This document shows, piece after piece, positions 41,166-48,923 of a DNA stretch of 58,741 nucleotides. A program made the translations under genes and the position numbers. Source of the DNA: an uncultured Coriobacteriales bacterium (GTDB lineage: Bacteria > Actinomycetota > Coriobacteriia > Coriobacteriales > UMGS124); the NCBI GenBank assembly GCA_902464015.1, contig CABQHM010000015.1, positions 1 to 58,741 of the forward strand. The letters are read 5' to 3'. The notes below the pieces were generated by a model. The model saw only the letters and a list, made by a program, of their open reading frames with translations. It was not told where the DNA came from and did no database searches. The stretch's first letter is position 1. Each line of letters starts with the position of its first letter.

Positions 41166-43956
41166 AGACGGCATTACCTCCTCCGGTGTTCTCCGAGGGC
41201 TCAGGCAGCCACGGAGTGAAGTCTGTCGGGTCGGTCCACACGCCCTCGGGCGCAGAGTCGGCCTTGGTGATGTTGATCTGAACGCCACGCAGCACGTAGG
41301 TGCCGTAGACGTCGTTGAACGGGCACTCGTCGTTGTTCTGCGTTAGCAGGTTGATGTTCATGGCCTGCCAGGCGCGGTTGGGGTCATCGGAGTCGAGGAG
41401 CTCGGGGAACCAGTAACGCTCCTGGTAGATGACCTTGGGGGCAACGGACTTGGTGACGCGGGCAAGACCCTGCGTACGACCGCGCTTGCTATCGAGCCAC
41501 AGCCAGTCGCCGTCCTCGATACCAATCTCGGCAGCCGTCTCGGGGTTGATCCACGTCTCGGGCACCGGGCAGAGCTCGCGGTTCCAAGGAGCGTTGCGAA
41601 CCGTGCCGTGATGGAAGAACGGGATACGGCCCTGGGTGAGCGTGTAGGGGTAGGCCGGATCATAGCCCGGGTCGCCCTCAACGGGAGACTCGTAAGGCTC
41701 CAAGTAGTAGGGCAGCGGGTTGTAGTTGTTGGAGAGCGGGAACACGTCGGTTGCAGGCTCCATGGTGCCCTTGCCGTCGATGGAACCTGTGAGGCCGAGC
41801 AGGATGTTGCCGTCGAAGTAGGGCTCGCAGCGCTTCGAGGTGGTGTGGAAGCCTACGGGCAGGCCCGTCTCCTCATCGGTGAAGAGGTGGGAGTTGTAGG
41901 ACTTCTCGGCGTACTCCTCGATGGTCTGGTACTCGCTGGGGGCCTGGGCCTCGAAGGTCTTCCAGTCCCAGTCCTCGGTGCCGTAGTAGAAGCTGCCCAC
42001 GAAGTAGCCCACGTAGTCCATGTACTCCTCGTAGGTCTTCCAGTAGGTGCCGTAGAACTTGCCGGCAACTTCCGGATCGAAGGAGTCAATGGCGCGCTTG
42101 TGGCCACGCTTGGCGAGGCCAGCGGCCAGCCAGGACCAGTGCATGCACTCGTCAACGGCCTCGTAGAGCTGCGTGCAAGCACGACGGATGCCGTAAGTGT
42201 TGAGACGGTCCTGAGCGTAGTTGGTCTCAAGCCACTCGGCCGTGGGAAGCACGTAGTCGGCCAGGCACACGCTCGTCGTGGTCCAGTGCATGTACATGTG
42301 GACGTTGAGCTCGGTGGTCATCATGGCATCGTAGAAACGCTGGGCGTTGCCGATCATGGCCAGCTTGTTGCCAGAACGCTCAATCCAGATGCGCGGACGG
42401 TAGGGCTCGCCGGTCTCGATGGCCTTGAGAACCGTGGGGATGTGCGAAGCAAGCCAGTGGCCCAGACCCTTGTGCTCGGTGTAGCCAAGACGTGCGTTGG
42501 CCTCCTCCTCGGGCATGCGCAGGGGATGGTCGGGGTGGTGCAGACCGAACGGCTGAACAACATAGTTGCAGGGCTCGACGTAGCAGGGACGGTCCTGGAC
42601 GATGGAGCCGGGCTGACGGATGCAGCCCATGAGGATGTCGAGGATGGCGTCGCCCTGCGCGGCCTGCGCGGAGTTGATGGTCTGGTCGGTGGCCACGCCC
42701 AGGGACACGCCGGCGTTGGGGCAACCCTCGACGTAAATCTTGATGGCTTCCTCAATCTTGTCGGCCTCGAGCCAGCACACCTCGGCGGCCTTCTCGAGGG
42801 TCCACTCGCTCACGTGCTCCTTCATGATTTGGAACGCGGTGCGGGCGGTCTCGCCGTTGGGCAGCTCATAGGAGCCAAACATCTCAGGGTCGATGGAGCC
42901 GTCAGCGGGGAACGGGTAGGGCATGGCGACGGCGGAGTTCGTCTTCTTGTCCCACACGACGTACTCGTCCTCGGCACCCAGACCCAGCTCGGAGGCACGG
43001 TAGGTGAGGCGAGTGTCCTCATGCACGAGGAAGGGCAGGTTCGTCCACTCGCGGCAGAAGTCGTGGTCCCACAGCTCGTTCTCGATGATGTAGTTGATCC
43101 AGGCGAGCATGAGTGCCACGTCGGTGCCGGGACGGATGGGGAGCCACACGTCGGCGCGAGCAGCGTCGGGGGTAAGACGGGGGTCGATGACGACCGTCTT
43201 CATGCCAGCGTTGCGCAGGTCGGTGACGGCACGGCCGGTGGAGCCGGTACCATGGTAGGAAGGACCAACGCCCCACATGACATAGGACTTCGTGGGGGTG
43301 CACTTGTCCTCAGGCAGCAGGCCGGGCAGGTAGACCTCGGTGACAGGGCCGTCAGCGAGCGAGGTGTCGGCCGTGCCGTTGAGGCAGAACTCCATGTGGT
43401 TGCGCGGCAGGTAGCACTGGGCGCAGCCAGGCTCGAAGAAGTTGCCGCCGCCCCACACGGACAGGAAACGTGCCGGCGAGAAGAACTGGGGGTTGCCGCC
43501 GCCGCCCGTGGAGCAGACGAGGGACTTGGGGCCCTCCTTCTGGTAGTACTCCCACATGACGTCGCAGATCTCGTCGATGGCCTGCTCCCAGGAGATGCGC
43601 TCCCACTGGTTGGAGCCGCGCTCGCCCACGCGCTTCATGGGGTACTTGATGCGGTTGGGGTTGTAGAGCGCCTGAATGCCGGCGAGACCCTTGGCACACA
43701 CGCCGCCCTTGTTCATGGGGTCGTCGGGGTCGCCCTCGAGCTTGATGACCTTGCCGTCCTTGACGTGGGCGATCATGCCGCAGTTGTTAAGACATGCGCG
43801 GCACATCGTACGCAGCTTCTTGACCTCGCCTTCCTCTGCCTTCGCCGGAGTGGCGGCAAGCAGGTTCGGGGCGACGTTCGTCGCCATTGCGGCGGCTGCT
43901 GCCCCGAAGGCGGCCAGGTTGACGAAGTCACGCCTGGTGATAGTCGACTCTGCCAA
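41155..43956 (-). CDS. Tat-exported molybdopterin oxidoreductase, catalytic subunit
   Basis: This 933-residue protein has a Tat signal (STITRRDFVNLAAFG, Arg 8-9) and an N-terminal 4Fe-4S motif (Cys52, 55, 59 and 87: CRACLNNC...GGVCAKG), then the bis-MGD domains of the DMSO reductase family. FEPGCAQCYLPRNH (Cys178 and Cys181) sits where the Mo-ligand loop is expected, so a Cys-type ligand is possible. The terminal cofactor-binding domain is complete (TWINPETAAEIGIEDGDW). The substrate is unknown; thiosulfate/polysulfide-type or organic acceptors such as catechols are candidates by family. It heads the 4Fe-4S, TorD and membrane genes. The start codon lies just after TTGGCAGAG-like sequence with GGGAGGAAG upstream. 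Confidence 0.9.
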   Translation of the reverse strand: MAESTITRRDFVNLAAFGAAAAAMATNVAPNLLAATPAKAEEGEVKKLRTMCRACLNNCGMIAHVKDGKVIKLEGDPDDPMNKGGVCAKGLAGIQALYNPNRIKYPMKRVGERGSNQWERISWEQAIDEICDVMWEYYQKEGPKSLVCSTGGGGNPQFFSPARFLSVWGGGNFFEPGCAQCYLPRNHMEFCLNGTADTSLADGPVTEVYLPGLLPEDKCTPTKSYVMWGVGPSYHGTGSTGRAVTDLRNAGMKTVVIDPRLTPDAARADVWLPIRPGTDVALMLAWINYIIENELWDHDFCREWTNLPFLVHEDTRLTYRASELGLGAEDEYVVWDKKTNSAVAMPYPFPADGSIDPEMFGSYELPNGETARTAFQIMKEHVSEWTLEKAAEVCWLEADKIEEAIKIYVEGCPNAGVSLGVATDQTINSAQAAQGDAILDILMGCIRQPGSIVQDRPCYVEPCNYVVQPFGLHHPDHPLRMPEEEANARLGYTEHKGLGHWLASHIPTVLKAIETGEPYRPRIWIERSGNKLAMIGNAQRFYDAMMTTELNVHMYMHWTTTSVCLADYVLPTAEWLETNYAQDRLNTYGIRRACTQLYEAVDECMHWSWLAAGLAKRGHKRAIDSFDPEVAGKFYGTYWKTYEEYMDYVGYFVGSFYYGTEDWDWKTFEAQAPSEYQTIEEYAEKSYNSHLFTDEETGLPVGFHTTSKRCEPYFDGNILLGLTGSIDGKGTMEPATDVFPLSNNYNPLPYYLEPYESPVEGDPGYDPAYPYTLTQGRIPFFHHGTVRNAPWNRELCPVPETWINPETAAEIGIEDGDWLWLDSKRGRTQGLARVTKSVAPKVIYQERYWFPELLDSDDPNRAWQAMNINLLTQNNDECPFNDVYGTYVLRGVQINITKADSAPEGVWTDPTDFTPWLPEPSENTGGGNAVYGA

Positions 43957-44102
43957 AACTTCCTCCCTCTATCACGGTTGAACGTACATATACAAACCCG
44001 CAGGTACACGGGGTGGAACCAAATTGAAAACTGAAGATGCGACGTTAATCGCGCAGGAAAATGCCGTGTTTGCGACACCATGTCCGCCCTTTGAACGCGG
44101 TT

Positions 44103-44191
44103 GCTATAGTGCGTCAGCTGCAAGGCGGATTGAGGCGTAGCGTACCGATGTACGTGAGCCTCAATCCAACGCCGCAGATGCCGTGCTACAG
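44103..44191. repeat. Near-palindrome of about 89 bp upstream of the molybdoenzyme
   Basis: GGATTGAGGC and GCCTCAATCC, each about 10 bp and flanked by further matches (GTAC at the centre; CTATAGTGCG against CTGTAGCACGG at the ends), give imperfect arms of about 42 nt around a 4-nt loop. It lies in the 242-bp gap between the catalytic gene and the 202-residue protein gene, where the cluster promoter should be. Confidence 0.65.
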
Positions 44192-44198
44192 CAAGCGC

Positions 44199-44807
44199 CT
44201 ACAAGAGCTGACGCCCTGCCCCCGTAATCTTCCAAGCACCGTCACGCCACTCGATGCCGCCGGCACTCTCCAGTGCATCAAAGAAATACTGGGGGTAGAC
44301 AGTCTTGTGGCCCTTTTCGTCGGGCTGCAGCGGGGGCAGTTCGTTGATCTGCGCTTCGATCTCGTCGCGAGAAGCGCCATCTTCAGAGCTGCATGCCCAC
44401 AGCATCGCGTTGAAGACTTCGCTGTAGCCGGGGCGATCCTCGTAGAGAGCGTGCATCGTGGCACCGGGCGCATAGGCGTCGCGCAGGTCCTCGCCCTTCT
44501 CGGTAAGCGTGAGGCGCACCTCGACCTGGGCGTCATCGGGCAGGCTCTCGTCGGTCTGGGCGGCTTCGAGCGTGCCTTCGTACGGCTCGCCGTTGATGAA
44601 TACCTGCTCGGCAAGCATGCGACGGCGCACGAGAATGTCCACGACGGCTGCAGGGGTACGACCAAAGGCGGCGTGCCACTTCTCCTGTGCCGCGTTCTCG
44701 AGGTCCTCACGCCTCTCAGAGTCGCCTGCCTGCTCGAAGAACCCCAGCAGGACCATCACGGGCTTCTTCAGGTGCGGGTTGTCTTTGATAAGGTCGTGCT
44801 CTGTCAT
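44199..44807 (-). CDS. Unknown winged-helix-like accessory protein
   Basis: This 202-residue cytoplasmic protein has no signal or membrane segment. Its C-terminal half (EVFNAMLWACSSEDG, EIEAQINEL, YFFDALESAGGIEWRDGAWKI) reads like a winged-helix fold, and the N-terminal half (HLKKPVMVLLGFFEQAG... VVDILVRRRMLAEQVFINGE) like a second, diverged one. I do not recognise a family. It lies directly upstream of and parallel to the molybdoenzyme genes, so a role as regulator or maturation factor for that cluster is inferred. GGGAGG about 10 nt upstream supports ATG 44807. Confidence 0.6.
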   Translation of the reverse strand: MTEHDLIKDNPHLKKPVMVLLGFFEQAGDSERREDLENAAQEKWHAAFGRTPAAVVDILVRRRMLAEQVFINGEPYEGTLEAAQTDESLPDDAQVEVRLTLTEKGEDLRDAYAPGATMHALYEDRPGYSEVFNAMLWACSSEDGASRDEIEAQINELPPLQPDEKGHKTVYPQYFFDALESAGGIEWRDGAWKITGAGRQLL

Positions 44808-45009
44808 CTTTCGTGCGCCTCCCTGCCAGTGAGTTCAGCTGCACTCGATGTGTGCAGAGAACCTGCCTTTCTGCCCGCGCCGCCGGCTTAGCGTTTCGTC
44901 TTGCACGTCCGTGTGGGACTTGCCGTCGCTTGCGTATCTCCGTGGCGCAATTCGTACACTACAGACCCACCCCATGGTGATCGCATGGTCTGCGAGGTGA
45001 CGAATCGCC

Positions 45010-45026
45010 GTTCACCAGGGGTGAAC
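45010..45026. promoter_or_regulatory. Palindrome, candidate operator
   Basis: GTTCACC and GGTGAAC flank AGG. It lies about 200 bp upstream of the 202-residue protein gene. Confidence 0.45.
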
Positions 45027-45436
45027 CGCCAATAATCACCCGTGGAAAGAGTGACTAGTCAATTGTCATTTGAGCAGGTAGATTGCGTATTTATGGACCC
45101 ACTTGGCAAAATGGGAAGAAGGAGGCACGCCTATTGGGCGCAGCACGACATACAGGATTCGCTTCCCGCAACGCGCCCGCAGCCTCGCAGAGACGGCGCG
45201 ACGTACACGACGCCGCCACAGTGCCGGCGCAGCTTTATGCGTCAAAAAAGCCGACCCCCAGCAATCAGCACAGGGGTCGACCAGGCAAACAGGAAGAGTA
45301 TGGCACTAGAAGCAAGACGGCGGCAATTCCGTCGCAGGTTCACGGCTAGAGGGTCTATTTACAGCACACGCTGTGCCCTGCAGGCACCGCAGCATTCAAG
45401 GCTTCAAACAGCAGGAGCAACAAGCCAATTTGCACA

Positions 45437-45690
45437 CGGTAGCCCTCAATACCGGAGCTCGGATGACTCATGAGACACGCCATCGAAGAAGGCCGTGGCG
45501 CACGTCAACTCCTAATGTTGGAGCTTGGATGCCTGATAAAGTGCGACGGCGACGGAGGCCATGGCGCACAGCAACTCCCAATATTGGAGCTTGGATGACA
45601 CAGGAACGCACGAAGAGACGCCGGGGCAGGCAACGGCGCCCCTCACTGTTGGGGCCCGGACGGCAGCCGCACTGCCGCCTAGCTGCGTCG
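45437..45690. repeat. Tandem array, 66-bp period, more than three units
   Basis: Unit boundaries (GATG after GGAGCTTG) fall at 45462, 45528, 45594 and 45659, giving periods 66, 66 and 65. Each unit contains a small hairpin such as CTCCYAATRTTGGAG, preceded by GGC.GTGGCGCACR.CAA. The last unit has diverged (CCCCTCACTGTTGGGG) but keeps the stem by paired changes. Confidence 0.8.
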
Positions 45691-45710
45691 TTATAGCAAG
45701 CGCACGAGCC

Positions 45711-47381
45711 TTATCCCTGTGCCAGCTTTTCCAGCAGCTCCTTGCGGGAGTGAACGTCGAGCTTGGTGTAGATCGACCGAATATGACTGCGCACGGTGTT
45801 CTTCGAGATGACGAGATCCTCGGCGATCCAGTTGGCCGAGCGGCCCTGGGCAAACAGCAGCATGATCTGCCCCTCGCGAGCCGAAATGCCAACGTTCTCG
45901 GGGATTGCAGCGATGCAAGCCTCAAGGGCATCGGGGTTCAACGCAAGGGATTCAGGACCGAGCAGAGCGCCGGTGGCTGCGTCGTCCGAGCGCGCATCGC
46001 GAAGCGACCCGCTAGCAGTTCCTGCGGAATAGCCAGCCTGGTAAGGTGCGTGCATCGAGCCCGTACCCGCATGGGAAGCGTCACCGTGCGCCATGAATGC
46101 ACCACCGCGCCCCGAACCAGGCACGCCAGCTACAGGGACCCGGTCTTCTCCCCCACCCTGAGCCAAAACCGAGCCATCACGCTTCCATGTGAAAATAAAC
46201 TTGATGTCAGCGTCTGTGAACACAAAAGCAAAGAGTGCCACGATGGCAAACATAAGCGCGGCAGTGACCACCAGGTGGGCCGAAGGCGAATCGAGCAGGC
46301 GCGCGCAGGAGATACCCAGGCCCCACGAAGCTGCACTTGCCCCCAGGTAGACGGCCTGGCCAATGCCAAAAGCGCGCACGGGCGAAAATCCAAAGCGAAA
46401 GGCGGTGTAAGCCATGAGGCACGTGAACATCATCCAGAGAAGTTCTTTGCCGATGCTCAGATAGATGAGGTTGACCCCAAAAGCCGATACAAAGATAACT
46501 GCTACGCCGAGCACCACGAGCATCGTGTAGACGCGCCTCACCGCACGCACGAGGTCGCCCGTGTTGATCATGAAGCATATGACAAGAGAGGCCATGAAGA
46601 TGGCAAACGCCGTAACGGCACCCGTCTGGGAAAAACCGTCATCTGGCATGGAGCTACAGGCGATACCGCGCGCAAAACCAGCAGTGACGGCAACGAGCGC
46701 GGCCGCCAACACAAGACGCACGAAGGAGCGCATGCCGGGGGCACGACGGCCACCATGCTCTCGAGCCACAAGAAGTTCGTCAGCGGGAAAGGGGTCGTCT
46801 CCGGGCATGATATAGAGCAGTGCGCTCACCAGGGGCAATGCCGCAATAAAGAACGGCTGCCAGACAAGCGGAATGCCGCTTCCCATGAAGAAGAGAAACG
46901 CCGTGAACATGAGGGAGACGGAGCCTGCGGTAAGCACTTCGCGACCACCGAGCGTACCGTACACCTCACCCGTCTTGAGCGCCAAAATCGAGGTGCCGAT
47001 ACCAGTGAGCAAGGCACCCAACTCGAACACGGGAAGGTCCGAAGCCATGGGAGCAAAAGCGATGAGAAGACTGCCGAGGACTCCCAGACAGCTCACGGCA
47101 ACAACAAGGGGCCGGCGCGACATGAGCGGCGTCACCTTGCGCCAAAAAGCCGCCGCAAGGAGCAGGGCACACATGATGGCAGGCGTGGAGCACAGATACA
47201 TTGAGCCCACCTGACGCGCGAACAGGGCATCGTCGGGCCAAAGGGCATACAGGCCCGTGCCCATATAACACAGCCAAATCCATGCCCACCAGGCACCAAG
47301 GCCCAGATAGCGCAAATACGGCCACTGCTCGGCCAAATGCGACATGCCCTCGGCGTATTTTGAAGCCATCCTTTGTGGCAC
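45711..47381 (-). CDS. Membrane-bound LuxR-type regulator 3
   Basis: This protein of about 556 residues has roughly twelve membrane segments (first: LGLGAWWAWIWLCYMGTG), a Gly/Ala-rich linker and a C-terminal LuxR HTH (VGISAREGQIMLLFAQGRS; SKNTVRSHIRSIYTKL). It is parallel to and upstream of the molybdoenzyme cluster, the nearest target candidate. GTG 47381 is chosen because AAGGGG lies 7 nt upstream; ATG 47369 and 47345 lack proper spacing. Confidence 0.78.
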   Translation of the reverse strand: MPQRMASKYAEGMSHLAEQWPYLRYLGLGAWWAWIWLCYMGTGLYALWPDDALFARQVGSMYLCSTPAIMCALLLAAAFWRKVTPLMSRRPLVVAVSCLGVLGSLLIAFAPMASDLPVFELGALLTGIGTSILALKTGEVYGTLGGREVLTAGSVSLMFTAFLFFMGSGIPLVWQPFFIAALPLVSALLYIMPGDDPFPADELLVAREHGGRRAPGMRSFVRLVLAAALVAVTAGFARGIACSSMPDDGFSQTGAVTAFAIFMASLVICFMINTGDLVRAVRRVYTMLVVLGVAVIFVSAFGVNLIYLSIGKELLWMMFTCLMAYTAFRFGFSPVRAFGIGQAVYLGASAASWGLGISCARLLDSPSAHLVVTAALMFAIVALFAFVFTDADIKFIFTWKRDGSVLAQGGGEDRVPVAGVPGSGRGGAFMAHGDASHAGTGSMHAPYQAGYSAGTASGSLRDARSDDAATGALLGPESLALNPDALEACIAAIPENVGISAREGQIMLLFAQGRSANWIAEDLVISKNTVRSHIRSIYTKLDVHSRKELLEKLAQG

Positions 47382-47686
47382 GGCCAATCCCCTTCTCCCC
47401 AAAATAGAAACCGCAGAAGCCAGGCGCAAACGCCCAGCTTCGGCAGCAATTCCGCCAAGCATGGTAACACGAGGAACGAGGCTTGCGGAACGCAATGACC
47501 ATAGCAACGCAGCAAGCAACAACCAAGTAACACTAGACGACCCGCTAGCGAAAGCAGAACCCGCCCCTCAAATACAGAAACAATGTGGCAGAAAACATCG
47601 GGCAGCCTGTTAGCTGAAACGGCCCCTGCTTGAAGCACAAAGGGGGTTTCTCGCCCAAACGTGCAAAGCGGACCGTTTCGACCCAC
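47382..47686. other. Intergenic region
   Basis: This 305-bp gap has no supported gene. Near 47618-47673 GAAACGG and CCGTTTC form the ends of a loose hairpin past the 14-codon remnant. Nothing else is seen. Confidence 0.35.
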
Positions 47687-47731
47687 TTAAGCCTGGACGT
47701 TTGAGACCGTGGGGGCTTTCTCGTCAGTCAT
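47687..47731 (-). pseudogene. 14-codon remnant of a gene following the acetamidase
   Basis: A well-placed CGAGGAG 6-7 nt upstream precedes ATG 47731 and a 14-residue frame (MTDEKAPTVSNVQA) ending in TAA. It starts 23 bp after the acetamidase stop, as an operon partner would. The peptide looks like the soluble N terminus of a longer protein, for example a transporter; the rest is gone. A real leader-like small peptide is the alternative. Confidence 0.45.
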
Positions 47732-47754
47732 TGTTTCTCCTCGGGGTGATTTTT

Positions 47755-48651
47755 TTAGAGCTCAAAGCCGTATGCAGACAGAACGTACTTGGGAATCTCG
47801 TACCTAACGGTCTTCTCGGGGTCAACAACCTGGCAAATGCGCAGGTCGGCAACGAGAGAAAGCAGCATCGTGAGCTCATCTCTGGGGGCGCCGGTGCGGC
47901 TGTGCAGCAGCTCCAGCATGTCATGGACAGCAATGTCGCATGCCTCGTCGAGCGTTGCGGCCGAAGCGATGCACACAAGGTGCGTCTCGTTCTCGAGAAT
48001 CGGGTTGGCAATCTTGAGCTCGGGCAGAGCAGTCAGCGTGACCGTGGCATAGCCGGCAATCTCGGCGCCGGAGACGCCAATCTCGCCGTCGCCCATGCAA
48101 GCGTGCATGTCACCGCAGCCGAAGAGGGCGCCATCGCAAGCAACAGGGAAATACAGGGTCGCACCAGCGGCGATGGCAGTGTTGTCCATGTTACCGCCGT
48201 GGCTGCCGGGGGTGCCGCAGTTCACAGGCTCGCCCTCGGGAGCGACGCCGATAACACCGATCATGGGACGCAGGGGGAGCGACAGCTTGTCGTTCCAAAC
48301 AACCTCGTCGGTGGTCACCTTGCAAAACGCCGTGCTCCAACCCTCGAGGAGGTCACCGCAGATGCCCTCGTCCTTGCCCGTGCAGCACGCAGCCTGCTCG
48401 TCAAACTCGATGGACTCAATCTTGACCTTGAGCGTGCCGCCCTTAACGGCACCGTTCACGTAGATGGGGCCCGTGGCAGGGTTGATGCGATCCCAATCGA
48501 TGTAGTCGAGCTTGTCCTGGGGACCCTGAAGCTGGTTGCCGAAGCAGTCTTTGGTGCGCACGCGAACGGTGTCACCCGACTCAACGGTCAGCGCAGGCTC
48601 AAGATCTTGCGCAAACGCATAGATAACTTTCTCATCGCTCAGCTCAATCAT
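47755..48651 (-). CDS. Acetamidase/formamidase family protein
   Basis: This 298-residue cytoplasmic protein matches the FmdA/AmdA family that hydrolyses formamide or acetamide to ammonia and the acid. Family landmarks are NPATGPIYVNGAVKGGTLKV, PGSHGGNMDN (metal/active site region) and FGCGDMHACMGDGE. Length is normal for the short bacterial form. GAGGGG 5 nt before ATG supports the start. A palindrome (48675-48691) lies just upstream. The second gene of the unit seems lost except for 14 codons. Confidence 0.88.
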   Translation of the reverse strand: MIELSDEKVIYAFAQDLEPALTVESGDTVRVRTKDCFGNQLQGPQDKLDYIDWDRINPATGPIYVNGAVKGGTLKVKIESIEFDEQAACCTGKDEGICGDLLEGWSTAFCKVTTDEVVWNDKLSLPLRPMIGVIGVAPEGEPVNCGTPGSHGGNMDNTAIAAGATLYFPVACDGALFGCGDMHACMGDGEIGVSGAEIAGYATVTLTALPELKIANPILENETHLVCIASAATLDEACDIAVHDMLELLHSRTGAPRDELTMLLSLVADLRICQVVDPEKTVRYEIPKYVLSAYGFEL

Positions 48652-48674
48652 GTTTCCCCTCGTTCCTATCTCCT

Positions 48675-48691
48675 TTGTAGACTATCTACAA
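48675..48691. promoter_or_regulatory. Palindrome upstream of the acetamidase gene
   Basis: TTGTAGA-CTA-TCTACAA is a perfect 7-bp-arm palindrome 24 bp before the start codon, in the style of a GntR-type operator. A related TGTAGACA occurs near 48819. Confidence 0.55.
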
Positions 48692-48825
48692 CAGGCGGGG
48701 GTCATCTTATCATCCGCCCATAAACCATTTCCTATGTGTTTCATAGTTCGTGCTTTATTTTTCCTGCTAGAGACAGTTGAGAGAGTTCACTTGCCTGTTT
48801 CATCCAGCTAGATATATCTGTAGAC

Positions 48826-48859
48826 AAAAAACTGGCCCCGGAAATACTCCGAGGCCAGC
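48826..48859 (-). terminator. Terminator of flavoprotein 5
   Basis: On the minus strand CTGGCCTCGG and CCGGGGCCAG pair across a short loop and are followed by TTTTTT. Confidence 0.88.
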
Positions 48860-48923
48860 TTGCTGAATTGTTACATCATGTAATCGCGAGCCGTCCGACC
48901 GACCCGCGCCTTGTCTGTCGGCC

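Larger units (their letters stand above)
44808..45710. other. Long intergenic region with palindrome and tandem array
   Basis: This 903-bp gap has no supported gene. GTTCACC-AGG-GGTGAAC (45010-45026) is a perfect 7-bp-arm palindrome that could bind the regulator of the 44199 gene. Bases 45437-45690 are a tandem array of 66-bp period. Open plus frames across the array merely translate the repeats. Confidence 0.55.

Noticed and set aside
45561..47204. 547-residue plus-strand frame opposite LuxR regulator 3
   Set aside because: Charged, repetitive composition and antisense to a protein with clear TM and HTH segments.
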